Positions 25,283 to 33,477 of a DNA stretch of 64,000 nucleotides are shown in pieces (the stretch's first letter is position 1; every line of letters begins with the position of its first letter). The notes beneath the pieces were generated by a model, which searched no databases, was not told where the DNA came from, and saw nothing but the letters and a program-made list of their open reading frames with translations. The stretch is from Nocardiopsis dassonvillei_B (GTDB lineage: Bacteria; Actinomycetota; Actinomycetes; Streptosporangiales; Streptosporangiaceae). A program made the translations under genes and the position numbers. The stretch spans positions 6,386,001 through 6,450,000 of the forward strand of contig NZ_OZ186815.1 in the NCBI RefSeq assembly GCF_964273065.1, given 5' to 3'.

Positions 25283-26136
25283 GTGCTCTCCAGGGACTTC
25301 AGGACGTCTTCGATCAGCTCGAACGACAGGGCGGTCGACAGGGCGACCCCCTGAACGTTGCTGAAGGCCACGTTATATTGCTCCACATCTTCCGTTTGGT
25401 CCATATAGAGGCCGTCGACCGCGGTTCCTACATACACCAGGGGAGGGTCGATGGGAGTGGGGAAGTCCAGGATGGTGAACGGTCCCGCGAGGGCGAGGTG
25501 GGCGCCCGCCGAATAGGGCAGCACCTGGATGTCGATGTGGTGGCGCAGCGCCATGTTCTTCAGGTATTCGAGCTGATCCCGCATAACGGCGGGGCCGCCG
25601 ATGACCCTTCGTAGAGCCCCTTCGTCGATGACCGCGATGAAGTGCGGCGGCTTGATCCGGTTGAAGATGCTCTTGCGTTCCATGCGGGCCTGTACGCGAC
25701 GTTCGACGTCGGTTTCCGGTAGGACGCGACCGGCGCGGAAGACGGCTGCCGCGTACTCAGGGGTCTGGAGAAGCCCGGGAAGGGTGAGGCCTTCGAAGCG
25801 GCGGATCATGGAGGCTTCCGCTTCGAAGTCGGGTAGGGCGTTGCCACCGAAGATGTCTTTGTAGCTGGACCACCACCCGGTTTCTTTGGACTCCCGGGTC
25901 AGCTTGTGAAGTGCTGAGCGTACGTCTTCGGTGGTGTTGTAGAGGTCGGCGAGGGCGTCGATGTCCCGTGTACGGATGCGTCGGGCTGTGGCGTTCTCGA
26001 TGCTGCTGAGGGTGGACAGAGGGACCCCGGACCCCTTCGCGGCGGCGGCCAGTTTGAGGTCATGCGCTTCGCGTAGGCGGCGGAGTTCTCGGGCTAGGCG
26101 ACGGCGGCGCACGCTGGGGCTGATCGGGCTTTGCAT
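25279..26136 (-). CDS. XRE-family regulator with DUF5753 (WhiJ-like)
   Basis: 285 residues. The helix-turn-helix spans ~15-70 (LARELRRLREAHDLKLAAAA, VPLSTLSSIENATARR). DUF5753 follows, with EASMIRRFEGLTLPGLLQTPEYA, VIDEGALRRVIGG, IQVLPYSAGAHLALAGPF and VYVGTAVDGLY. It is the second such regulator in the island, after 15631, and is divergent from a HATPase gene, giving the WhiJ/AbaA arrangement (regulator, DUF397, RsbW-like ATPase). A TAGGAT at 26143-26148 on the minus strand would put the transcript start at or near the ATG, so a leaderless mRNA is possible. Confidence 0.9.
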   Translation of the reverse strand: MQSPISPSVRRRRLARELRRLREAHDLKLAAAAKGSGVPLSTLSSIENATARRIRTRDIDALADLYNTTEDVRSALHKLTRESKETGWWSSYKDIFGGNALPDFEAEASMIRRFEGLTLPGLLQTPEYAAAVFRAGRVLPETDVERRVQARMERKSIFNRIKPPHFIAVIDEGALRRVIGGPAVMRDQLEYLKNMALRHHIDIQVLPYSAGAHLALAGPFTILDFPTPIDPPLVYVGTAVDGLYMDQTEDVEQYNVAFSNVQGVALSTALSFELIEDVLKSLEST

Positions 26137-26158
26137 GAGGGGATCCTATGCCCAAGAG

Positions 26159-26211
26159 AACTCAGATTTCGAGTTGAAGTGGTTGACCGCTCAGAATCTG
26201 AGTTGCACTAT
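26159..26211 (+). promoter_or_regulatory. Promoter with embedded palindromic operator
   Basis: TTGACC (26183-26188) and CACTAT (26206-26211) are spaced by exactly 17 bases, a good rightward promoter. The spacer contains the near-perfect palindrome CTCAGAATCTGAG (26190-26202). The 10-mer AACTCAGATT occurs at 26159-26168 and in inverted orientation at 26195-26204. An AACTC-N7-GAGTT dyad covers 26159-26175. The likely binder is the adjacent XRE regulator. Confidence 0.6.
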
Positions 26212-26356
26212 GGGGATGGCGGTGATCGGCGGGTGACGGAGAGCTCTCGTTGATCAAGCTACGACCTGCCCGTGCTCTGCACTGCTGCAATCGTGAAGAT
26301 CTCCCGACGGGCAGAGAATCCCTGTTTCCTCCACCTGTGCAAGGAGTGTGTCCGTC

Positions 26357-26929
26357 ATGCCCGAAACCGTCCACGACCCCCGCCTGCACCCGGCCCCGGT
26401 GGCCGGGATCGCGACGGTGCCCCTGGCCGCGTTCGTCCGGCCCGGCCACCGCCACTACTTCACCGGCACCTGCGAGCGTGCCCCCTACCGGCTGCGCCGC
26501 TACGCCTTCCCCGGCCTGGGCGAGGTGATGCCGCTGGTGCGCGCGTTCCTGGACACCTGCGCCGCCCACCGCGACCCCGACTACCGGTACCTGTTCACCC
26601 TGCTGGGCTCGGAACTGGCCGCCAACGCCGTCCGCCACTCCCTGTCCGGACGTCCGGGCGGCCACTACACGCTGCTGGTCCACCGCAACCGCCACGGCCT
26701 GCACCTGACCTGCCGCGACCTGGGTACCGCCTCCGGTGAGGACACCCGCCTGGCTCCCGGACGACTCCCGGCGGAGGCGGAGGCCGAGACGGGGCGCGGT
26801 CTGGCCCTGGTCGACGCCCTGGCCACGGACTGGGGCGACAACGGCTACGCCCGCTACCGCACCGTGTGGTGCTACCTCGCCTACGACCTCGAAGGAAGCC
26901 GCTGGAAGGAACCCGCCCCCGTGGCCTGA
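26357..26929 (+). CDS. RsbW-like ATP-binding protein (HATPase_c_2)
   Basis: 190 residues. GHKL boxes are present: LGSELAANAVRHS (N box, Glu and Asn), CRDLGTASG (G1) and GRGLALVDALATDWG (G2). There is no histidine-kinase dimerisation domain, so it is of the anti-sigma/serine-kinase type widespread in actinomycetes. AAGGAG lies 10 bases before the ATG at 26357. It probably works with the divergent XRE/DUF397 pair, or acts on an unknown sigma or anti-sigma partner. Confidence 0.85.
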   Translation: MPETVHDPRLHPAPVAGIATVPLAAFVRPGHRHYFTGTCERAPYRLRRYAFPGLGEVMPLVRAFLDTCAAHRDPDYRYLFTLLGSELAANAVRHSLSGRPGGHYTLLVHRNRHGLHLTCRDLGTASGEDTRLAPGRLPAEAEAETGRGLALVDALATDWGDNGYARYRTVWCYLAYDLEGSRWKEPAPVA

Positions 26930-27051
26930 CACCTCCACCCGGCCCCCACGACGAGGGGCCCGGTACGAAGACGGGCCCAGAAGGCGCGCCAACGCCTTCT
27001 GAGCCCTTGATCCCGAACTCCGGCCTGCGAAAACCAAGAAACCAGGATCCG

Positions 27052-27426
27052 ATGCGCCACCCTATCCCGCGGCCGCGCCGCTGTGACGACACCCGACCCA
27101 CCCCGCTCCCGCCGCTGCCCCGGAGGCGGCCGCTCATCGGCCCGGTCTGCCCGGCCTGCGAGCACCCCTCCTGCCGGGCCCGCCGCGCCCAGCGCCTGCC
27201 CCGCCTGGGCGGGCACCGCACCGAGTTCGCCCCCGAACACGCACGCGCCGCCGCCGTCCAGGCACAGCACCCCGACCTGATCGTCTACTACGGAGAGGCC
27301 ACTCAGTCCTTCTGGGCCATCACCCCCACCGGCCTGCTGGAAGCCCCCGACACCAACGCCCTGCTGCTCGCCGTGTGGCGGTACACGGCATCGACCGAAC
27401 GTGCACGGGTGCCGGTGTTCACCTGA
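27052..27426 (+). CDS. Small protein following the HATPase gene, unknown
   Basis: 124 residues, Arg/Pro-rich N-terminus. GPVCPACEHPSCRARRAQRL has CxxC and a third Cys, perhaps a zinc knuckle. The C-terminal half (EHARAAAVQAQHPDLIVYYG, SFWAITPTGLLEAPD) looks folded, and similar short proteins accompany HATPase genes in Nocardiopsis-like genomes. The ATG at 27052 follows AGGA. Function unknown. Confidence 0.55.
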   Translation: MRHPIPRPRRCDDTRPTPLPPLPRRRPLIGPVCPACEHPSCRARRAQRLPRLGGHRTEFAPEHARAAAVQAQHPDLIVYYGEATQSFWAITPTGLLEAPDTNALLLAVWRYTASTERARVPVFT

Positions 27427-27947
27427 ACCGGCTGACCGACTCGACCTCCACCGGTGCCGTGCTCTGCGGCGCCACCCCGCTCGGCTGTGCCCGGAGGGCG
27501 GCTGACCGCCGGTCGTGGGCGGGGTGGTGCCGCTGTGGTGCACGGGAAGAGCACGCCTGGCCGTCTGCCATTCGCGATCGGACCTCTCGCAGACCGCGTT
27601 CGGGAAACGTCCTGGTCACCGGCGTTCGACTCGGATCCACCCACCCCGGATGTGCATTCTCGGCCGAGGCCTGACAGGCTTCCACCACCGTGCGCCCGGG
27701 TGGGAAGCGCAGCCCCGACGGCCAACGACACCCACCCGGCGTACGCCGTCACGGGCGCGCGGAGGGGCCCGTAGGCGGGGCGGGACGGCGCGGTCGCCGC
27801 ACCGCCCCGCCGACCGGGCGCGGCGCTCAGCCCCACCCGCGCACGGCGATGGCCGACCGGGGCCGAAGGACCGGGCGGGGTGCTGCTCAGCTCCCGGCGC
27901 GCACGGCGACGGCTGCTCGCGCAGGAAGCCGCCGACCGGCCCGGGCC
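27427..27947. other. Non-coding stretch ending in degenerate tandem repeats
   Basis: 521 bases between convergent genes. The right third holds ~60-bp repeats described separately; the left part shows no convincing gene, hairpin or promoter. Confidence 0.5.
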
Positions 27948-27973
27948 TCAGGCCCGCGTGCGCACGGCGACCG
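27826..27973 (-). repeat. Three degenerate ~60-bp tandem repeats at the RidA 3' end
   Basis: The cores begin at 27826, 27886 and 27947 (spacing 60 and 61 bp). Each has CTCAG followed ~10 bases on by GCGCACGGCGA. On the minus strand the third copy is the end of the RidA coding sequence, encoding AVAVR then three residues and TGA. The other two read AVAVR/AIAVR, three residues, then TGA again. They look like decayed duplications of the gene's 3' end. Confidence 0.6.
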
Positions 27974-28346
27974 CGTCGACCTCGAAGAGCATCCCCGGCA
28001 GCGCCAGTCCCGCCACACCGAGCAGCGTCTGCGTGGGCGGCCGGTCGCCCCAGGTCCGGGCGATGCGGGCGGTGAGCACCCCCAGCCGCTCCAGGTCGAG
28101 TCCCACGGCGTAGGTGCGCAGCTGGACCACGTCCCGCGGGGTGACCCCGGCGGCCTCCAGGGCCGTCTCCAGGTTCTCGAAGGATTTCTCCACCTGCTCC
28201 GCGAAACCGGGGGAGGTGACCCCGCCCTCGGCGTCGGAGGCGTACTGACCCGCGACGAACACGAACTCCTCCGTGCTCGCCAGGTGGCTGTAGCCGAACC
28301 CGGTCGGGTCGTGCAGGGCGGCCGGGTTGAGGATGGTGTGGCTCAT
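27948..28346 (-). CDS. RidA family protein (YjgF/YER057c/UK114)
   Basis: 132 residues. FVFVAGQYASDAEGG, FAEQVEKSFENLETALEAAG and the following TPRDVVQLRTYAVG are RidA blocks. The C-terminal EVDAVAV lacks the canonical IEIEAIA wording, so it may be a RidA-like (Rid1-7) member rather than true RidA. RidA proteins hydrolyse reactive enamine/imine intermediates from PLP enzymes. The start overlaps the MFS stop (ATGA), which puts it last in the Rrf2/MFS/RidA cassette. Confidence 0.85.
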   Translation of the reverse strand: MSHTILNPAALHDPTGFGYSHLASTEEFVFVAGQYASDAEGGVTSPGFAEQVEKSFENLETALEAAGVTPRDVVQLRTYAVGLDLERLGVLTARIARTWGDRPPTQTLLGVAGLALPGMLFEVDAVAVRTRA

Positions 28347-29590
28347 GGTTCTCTTCTCTCTCGTTGTTCCTGGTGTTGTTCAGTGCCCGAACCGCGGGGC
28401 GCGATCCGGGGGACCGGGACGGCCGTGAGGGCCAGTGCCGCCACCAGCAGGACCCCCGCCAGGCCGAGGGCGCCGTTCAGCCCCGCCGCGTCCAGCGCCA
28501 GTCCGCCGCCCAGCGCGCCCAGTGCGATGGCGGCGTTGAAGGCCGCCACGAACAGCGAGGTCGCGCCCTCGGCCTGCTCCGGCGCGGCCCGCAGCATCCA
28601 GGTCTGGAGGCCGACAGACACGCCCCCGTAGGCCAGCCCCCAGAAGCCGACCACGAGTGCGCCCGACCACGGTGCGCCGACCGTCGCGAGCAGCGGCATC
28701 GCCAGCACGAGGCCCCCGGCGACGGCCCTCAGCACCCTGCGGACGCCGCGGGTGGCGAACATCCCCGCCAGGAAGTTCCCGGCCAGTCCCGCCGCGCCGA
28801 ACAGCAGCAGCGTTCCGCCGACCTCCGCGGCGCCCATCCCCGTCTGTTCGTGCAGCAGCGGCCGGACGAACGTGTACGCCGTGAAGTGCCCCGCCACCAA
28901 CAGCAGCGTGAGGACCACCCCGAGCCGGACCGCACCGTTGCGCCGGAGCAGACCGCCCAGGTCGGCCGGTCGCAGCGACCGCTCCACCGGCAGCGGCGGC
29001 ACGGCGGCGAGCACCCCCGCCAGTGCCACGAGCCCCAGCAGCCCCGCCGCACCGAACACCGCGCGCCACCCGTACGCCTCGGCCAGCAGTGTCCCGAGGG
29101 GGATCCCGGCCACCGAGGCCGCCGAGACGCCGCTGAAGATCACCGCCGTGGCCGTGCCGACCCGGTGGGCCGGCACCAGACGCGGCGCCAGTCCTCCGGC
29201 GAGGGCCCAGAAACCGCCGATCGCCGCACCGATCGCCACCCGTGCCGCCAGCACCGCGCTCAGGTTCGGGGCGAGGGCCGTGACGAGGTTCCCCGCGACC
29301 AGCAGGGCCAGCAGTCCGGCCAGGAAGAGCCGCCGGTCGATGCGTCCCGCCACGGTCGCGGTCAGCGGAGCGGCCGCCGCCGCGACGAGGCCGGGCACGG
29401 TGACCGCCAGACCCGCCCGGGCCTCGTCCACGCCCAGGTCCCCGGCCATGGGGGTGAGCAGGCCGACGGGCAGCAGCTCGGTCGTCATCAGGGCGAAGAT
29501 GCCCAGGGCCACGGCCGCGACGGCCGACCACCCGCGGATCCCGCCCGGCGCCTCCTGCACGGCAGAGGTGGCGGCCTCGGTCCGGCTCAT
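28343..29590 (-). CDS. MFS efflux transporter (DHA1 type)
   Basis: 415 residues with twelve hydrophobic segments. ALMTTELLPVGLLTPMAGDLGV is the start typical of sugar- or drug-efflux DHA1 carriers, and GRIDRRLFLAGLLALLVAGN is loop 2-3. VIFSGVSAASVAGIPLGTLL is the antiporter motif C of helix 5. It probably exports a toxic small molecule with proton exchange. A perfect AAAGGAGG precedes the ATG at 29590. The upstream spacer contains one of two matching operator-like sites, so the Rrf2 regulator is the likely controller. Confidence 0.88.
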   Translation of the reverse strand: MSRTEAATSAVQEAPGGIRGWSAVAAVALGIFALMTTELLPVGLLTPMAGDLGVDEARAGLAVTVPGLVAAAAAPLTATVAGRIDRRLFLAGLLALLVAGNLVTALAPNLSAVLAARVAIGAAIGGFWALAGGLAPRLVPAHRVGTATAVIFSGVSAASVAGIPLGTLLAEAYGWRAVFGAAGLLGLVALAGVLAAVPPLPVERSLRPADLGGLLRRNGAVRLGVVLTLLLVAGHFTAYTFVRPLLHEQTGMGAAEVGGTLLLFGAAGLAGNFLAGMFATRGVRRVLRAVAGGLVLAMPLLATVGAPWSGALVVGFWGLAYGGVSVGLQTWMLRAAPEQAEGATSLFVAAFNAAIALGALGGGLALDAAGLNGALGLAGVLLVAALALTAVPVPRIAPRGSGTEQHQEQRERREP

Positions 29591-29615
29591 CGACGCCTCC
29601 TTTTCCAGTGTTCTC

Positions 29616-29630
29616 GGATATTTGATATCG
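29616..29630 (-). promoter_or_regulatory. Operator-like site 1 (before MFS gene)
   Basis: GGATATTTGATATCG shares GGAT-TT--AT-TC with GGATGTTATATGTCT at 30160-30174 upstream of the Rrf2 gene. Paired AT-rich dyads in both promoters suggest Rrf2 autoregulation and control of the MFS gene. Confidence 0.5.
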
Positions 29631-29679
29631 ATAATTGCTGCACGGTGAAACCTCCGGTGCTGAAGAGGTGGGGGAGCGG

Positions 29680-30153
29680 CTAGCGGAGCCGCTCGCGGGT
29701 GGCCGGTGCCGTCTTCGGGTCCCGCTGCTCCACGGTGCGGCGGATGTCGGCGACGGTCTGTCCGGCCAGCTCCGCGCGCCAGGCGAGTTCGGCCCTGCGC
29801 ATGGCCTGGGAGATCGTGCAGGTCCGCCGGTAGTCGACGTCCGGCCGCCCGCCGGGGCCGTCCTTGAGGATCTGCCGGCAGCGGAAGGCGTCCTCGGGTC
29901 CCTCGATCGCGGTGACGACGTCCAGCAGGGTGATGTCGGCCGGATCGCGGGCGAGCCGGAAGCCGCCGCGCGGTCCCGTCGTGGAGATGAGGACGCCCGC
30001 CCGGGCCAGCGCCTGGAGGTGCTTGCTCAGGTAGGCCGTCGGCAGGGAGAAGACCTCCGCCAGTCGGGCCGCGGGCACGGCTTCACCGGGGTCCGTCCAG
30101 GAGAGGTTGACGCAGGTGTGCAGCGCCCACTCCACTCCCTCGCTCATCTTCAT
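29680..30153 (-). CDS. Rrf2-family transcriptional regulator
   Basis: 157 residues. MKMSEGVEWALHTCVNLSWT and the following winged helix (AARLAEVFSLPTAYLSKHLQ, GVLISTTGPRGGFRLARDPA, ITLLDVVTAIEG) are typical Rrf2. The Fe-S cysteine cluster (three Cys) is not present: only FRCRQI and RRTCTI remain, so it is probably a non-Fe-S, YwnA-like or redox-thiol member. The ATG at 30153 could instead be the ATG at 30147. It is encoded upstream of MFS and RidA on the same strand. Confidence 0.85.
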   Translation of the reverse strand: MKMSEGVEWALHTCVNLSWTDPGEAVPAARLAEVFSLPTAYLSKHLQALARAGVLISTTGPRGGFRLARDPADITLLDVVTAIEGPEDAFRCRQILKDGPGGRPDVDYRRTCTISQAMRRAELAWRAELAGQTVADIRRTVEQRDPKTAPATRERLR

Positions 30154-30620
30154 GATCCCGGATGTTATATGTCTTGAATAGGTCGGGGCAACCCTCCGGC
30201 ACCGCTCTGCTCCGGACGCCCGTGCCGGGGCCCCGTCCCCACCTCGTTCACCGGTCGCCCCGAGGGGGCTCGTGGGGGAGAGCGGTCCGCGGGGCGCACC
30301 TGCGGTCCCGCCCGGCGCCGGACACCCGCCGGGCCCTGCGGCCACCGCGGCCCGCGCCACGCGTCCGCCCCGGGAGGAGCACACCGTACTCCGGAAAGCC
30401 CCCGCCTGCGGCGCGATCCCTCCGGCCCCAAGCCCCCGGGCGGCGCACCGGTCGGCGGCCCGTTCCCCTTCTTCCGGGCCGGTGCTCCCGTCCGGCCCGA
30501 GGGCGCGGTGCCCCGGCGCCCCGCACCGGCACGACGACGGCCCCGCACCCCTCCGCCTCGGCTGTACCGCCGTGCGGATCGGGTACGGGGCCGGGACGGG
30601 CTCCGCGGGGTGGTCCCGTC
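30154..30620. other. Intergenic spacer with operator-like site 2
   Basis: 467 bases between the leftward Rrf2 gene and the 3' end of paaK. The site GGATGTTATATGTCT (30160-30174) lies just upstream of the Rrf2 start. The rest is G+C-rich with no supported gene or hairpin. Confidence 0.5.
30160..30174 (-). promoter_or_regulatory. Operator-like site 2 (before Rrf2 gene)
   Basis: GGATGTTATATGTCT is the partner of the site at 29616-29630. It lies 7-21 bases upstream of the regulator start, consistent with autorepression. The AT-rich core may also be the -10 region. Confidence 0.5.
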
Positions 30621-31982
30621 CTACTCCTTGGGCCGGTTGTCGATGATGCGGCGGAACTTGCCCACCGACCGCTCGATCTGCTCCGGGTCCACGACGTCCA
30701 CCGTCACGCTCACCCCGACCCGGTCCTTCACGGTCGCCGTGATCTCCCGGGCCAGCGCCGCGCGCCGGTCGGCCGTGCAGTCCGGCGCCGCCTCGATCCG
30801 CACCGCCATGCGGTCCAGGCGGCCCTCCCTGGTGAGCACCAGCTGGAAGTGCGGGGCCAGCCCGTCCAGGCCCAGCACGATCTCCTCGATCTGGGTCGGG
30901 AACACGTTCACCCCGCGCAGGATGATCATGTCGTCGCTGCGCCCGGTCACCTTGTCCATCCGCCGCACCGGCCGGGCGGTGCCCGGGCGCAGCGTGGTCA
31001 GGTCGCGGGTGCGGTACCGGATGACCGGCATGGCCTGCTTGGTGAGCGAGGTGAACACCAGCTCGCCGTTCTCCCCGTCGGGCAGGACCTCGTGGGTGAC
31101 CGGATCGAGCACCTCCGGGTAGAAGTGGTCCTCCCAGATGTGCAGCCCGTCCTTGGTCTCCACGCACTCGTTGGCCACGCCCGGGCCCATGACCTCCGAC
31201 AGCCCGTAGATGTCCACGGCGTGGATGTCGAACCGCTCCTCGATCTCCACGCGCATCTTCTCGGTCCACGGCTCGGCGCCGAAGATGCCGATCTTCAGGG
31301 ACGTGGTGCGCGGGTCGATTCCCTGGCGCTCGAACTCGTCCAGGAGGGTCAGCATGTAGCTGGGCGTCACCATGATGATCTCGGGCCGGAAGTCCTGGAT
31401 CAGCTGCACCTGCTTGGCGGTCTGCCCGCCCGACGCGGGGATGACGGTGCACCCGAGCTTCTCGGCGCCGTAGTGCGCGCCCAGCCCGCCGGTGAACAGC
31501 CCGTACCCGTAGGACACGTGCACCTTGTGGCCGGGGCGCCCGCCCGCGGCGCGGATGGAGCGGGCCACCACGGTCGCCCAGGTGTCGATGTCCTCGCGGG
31601 TGTAGCCCACCACGGTCGGCTTGCCGGTGGTGCCGCTGGAGGCGTGGACACGGGCGACCCGCTCCTGGGGGACGGCGAACATGCCGAACGGGTAGTTGTC
31701 CCGCAGGTCGGCCTTGGTGGTGTGGGGGAAGTGCCGCAGGTCGGCGAGTTCCTTCAGGTCCTCGGGCCGCACGCCCGCCTCGTCGAACTTCTTCCTGTAC
31801 AGCGGCACGTTGGTGTAGGCGTGCTCCAGGGTCCACTTCAACCGGTCGAGCTGGAGGGCGCGCAGCTCGTCGACACTCATGCGCTCGGCCGGGTCCAGGA
31901 GCTCGGGGGCGGGGGCCTCGCCGAGTCGGGGGGTGGTACCGGTGACACCGGTCGACCGCCGGATGGTGTCGTGGCTCGCCAT
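30621..31982 (-). CDS. paaK: Phenylacetate-CoA ligase
   Basis: 453 residues. The adenylation core SSGTTGKPTVVGYTREDIDT, YGYGLFTGGLGAHYGAEKLG, IYGLSEVMGPGVANEC and RSDDMIILRGVNVFPTQIEE are diagnostic for PaaK. It activates phenylacetate with ATP and CoA in the cytoplasm, the entry step of the pathway. It reads away from the thiolase gene. A GGAGAG precedes the ATG at 31982. The 248-base divergent spacer holds a TetR-type palindrome (32110-32123) that could repress both directions. Confidence 0.97.
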   Translation of the reverse strand: MASHDTIRRSTGVTGTTPRLGEAPAPELLDPAERMSVDELRALQLDRLKWTLEHAYTNVPLYRKKFDEAGVRPEDLKELADLRHFPHTTKADLRDNYPFGMFAVPQERVARVHASSGTTGKPTVVGYTREDIDTWATVVARSIRAAGGRPGHKVHVSYGYGLFTGGLGAHYGAEKLGCTVIPASGGQTAKQVQLIQDFRPEIIMVTPSYMLTLLDEFERQGIDPRTTSLKIGIFGAEPWTEKMRVEIEERFDIHAVDIYGLSEVMGPGVANECVETKDGLHIWEDHFYPEVLDPVTHEVLPDGENGELVFTSLTKQAMPVIRYRTRDLTTLRPGTARPVRRMDKVTGRSDDMIILRGVNVFPTQIEEIVLGLDGLAPHFQLVLTREGRLDRMAVRIEAAPDCTADRRAALAREITATVKDRVGVSVTVDVVDPEQIERSVGKFRRIIDNRPKE

Positions 31983-32103
31983 ATGAGACTCTCCGTGTGC
32001 GAGTGCGCGGTGTGCCGCCGGGTCGACGCCCGGGAGGGTGGTGCGGTGGGTGCGCCGCGCGTTCGAGGTGGGTGCCGGTCCGCTCCGGAGCGGGCCGACT
32101 TGC

Positions 32104-32130
32104 TTACTGACCGAACGTTCGGTTACTAAT
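32104..32130. promoter_or_regulatory. PaaR-type palindromic operator 1
   Basis: ACCGAACGTTCGGT (32110-32123) is a perfect 14-bp palindrome in the paaK/thiolase divergent spacer. The flanks TTACTG and TTA match the site at 36086-36112, so 22 consecutive bases are identical. Palindromes with this CCGAACGTTCGG core are typical of TetR repressors that sense phenylacetyl-CoA. Confidence 0.75.
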
Positions 32131-32230
32131 GCATTAAGTCAGTCTCCGAGACCCGTGTCAAGGAGACGTGTCGATCAGTTCACTGTCGACGGTGGCACAG
32201 GCCACCGTCAACCATCATGGGAGGCCGTTC

Positions 32231-33466
32231 GTGAGCGACGTCTACGTGGTCGACGGGGTGCGCACCCCACAGGGCCGGTACGGTGGCGCCCTCGCCGCAG
32301 TCCGCCCCGACGATCTGGCCGCCGTGGCCGTCGCCGAGGCGGTCCGCCGCGCCGGCGTCCCCGGAGACTCGATCGACGAGGTGATCCTGGGCGCCGCCAA
32401 CCAGGCGGGCGAGGACAACCGCAACGTCGCCCGCATGGCCGCCCTGCTGGCCGGGCTGGACCCGAGCGTCCCCGGCTACACCGTCAACCGCCTGTGCGCC
32501 AGCGGCCTGACCGCGGTCTCCTCCGCCGCCCAGGCCATCCGCGCGGGCGAGGCCGACGTGGTCGTCGCCGGCGGCGTGGAGTCCATGACCCGCGCCCCCT
32601 GGGTGATGGCCAAGCCCGGCACCCCCTGGGCCAAGCCCGGCGAGGTCGCCGACACCTCCCTGGGGTGGCGTTTCACCAACCCGCGCTTCGCCGCCCACGA
32701 CGCGGACGCCCCGGCCGACGCCTCCCCGGACGAGCTGCGCTACACCCTGTCCATGGGCGAGACCGCCGAGGAGGTGGCCGTCCTGGAGGGCATCACCCGC
32801 GAGGAGTCCGACGCCTTCGCGCTGGCCAGCCACCGCAAGGCGGTCGCCGCCGCCGCGGCGGGCCGCTTCGACCGCGAGATCGTCCCCGTCACGGTCACCG
32901 GACGCAAGGGCGCCACCCACGAGGTCACCGCCGACGAAGGCCCCCGCGCCGACACCGACGAGGCCACCCTCGCGAAGCTGCGCCCCGTGTTCCGCAGGGG
33001 CGGCATCGTCACCGCGGGCAACTCCTCCTCCCTGTCCGACGGAGCCTCCGCCCTGGTCCTGGCCTCCGCCGCGGCCGTAGAGCGCCACGGCCTCACCCCG
33101 CGCGCCCGCGTCGTGGCCTCCGCCTCCGCCGGCGTCCCCCCGCAGATCATGGGCCTGGGCCCGGTGCCCGCCACGCAGAAGGTGCTGGCCCGCGCGGGCT
33201 GGACCCTGGACCAGGTCGGATCGGTCGAGCTCAACGAGGCCTTCGCCGCCCAGTCCCTGGGCGTCATCCGGCAGCTCAAGCTCGACGCGGCGCGCGTCAA
33301 CGCCGACGGCGGCGCCATCGCCCTGGGGCACCCGCTGGGCAGCTCCGGCGCCCGCATCCTGGTCACCCTCCTCAACCGCATGGAGCGCGAGGGCACCGAC
33401 CGCGGGCTGGCCACCCTGTGCGTGGGCGTGGGCCAGGGCGCCGCCCTGCTGGTCGAGCGGGTCTGA
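32231..33466 (+). CDS. paaJ: Thiolase, probable beta-ketoadipyl-CoA thiolase
   Basis: 411 residues. The GTG at 32231 follows GGGAGG by 6 bases. NRLCASGLTAV carries the nucleophilic Cys, NEAFAAQ and GHPLGSSGARI are family blocks, and CVGVGQGAALLVERV holds the second catalytic Cys. By position in the paa region it should release acetyl-CoA and succinyl-CoA from 3-oxoadipyl-CoA, the last step. Sequence alone cannot exclude other thiolase substrates such as acetoacetyl-CoA. It heads a block of four rightward genes. Confidence 0.85.
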   Translation: MSDVYVVDGVRTPQGRYGGALAAVRPDDLAAVAVAEAVRRAGVPGDSIDEVILGAANQAGEDNRNVARMAALLAGLDPSVPGYTVNRLCASGLTAVSSAAQAIRAGEADVVVAGGVESMTRAPWVMAKPGTPWAKPGEVADTSLGWRFTNPRFAAHDADAPADASPDELRYTLSMGETAEEVAVLEGITREESDAFALASHRKAVAAAAAGRFDREIVPVTVTGRKGATHEVTADEGPRADTDEATLAKLRPVFRRGGIVTAGNSSSLSDGASALVLASAAAVERHGLTPRARVVASASAGVPPQIMGLGPVPATQKVLARAGWTLDQVGSVELNEAFAAQSLGVIRQLKLDAARVNADGGAIALGHPLGSSGARILVTLLNRMEREGTDRGLATLCVGVGQGAALLVERV

Positions 33467-33477
33467 GGGGACACGGC

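Noticed and set aside
27427..27985. CRISPR array (three evenly spaced repeats of ~60 bp)
   Set aside because: Repeats are degenerate, spacers resemble each other, one copy is inside a coding sequence and no cas genes are present.
29680..31836. Open frame joining the Rrf2 regulator to sequence inside paaK
   Set aside because: The upstream part is out of frame with paaK and composed of Arg/Gly/Pro; Rrf2 begins at 30153 at a normal start.
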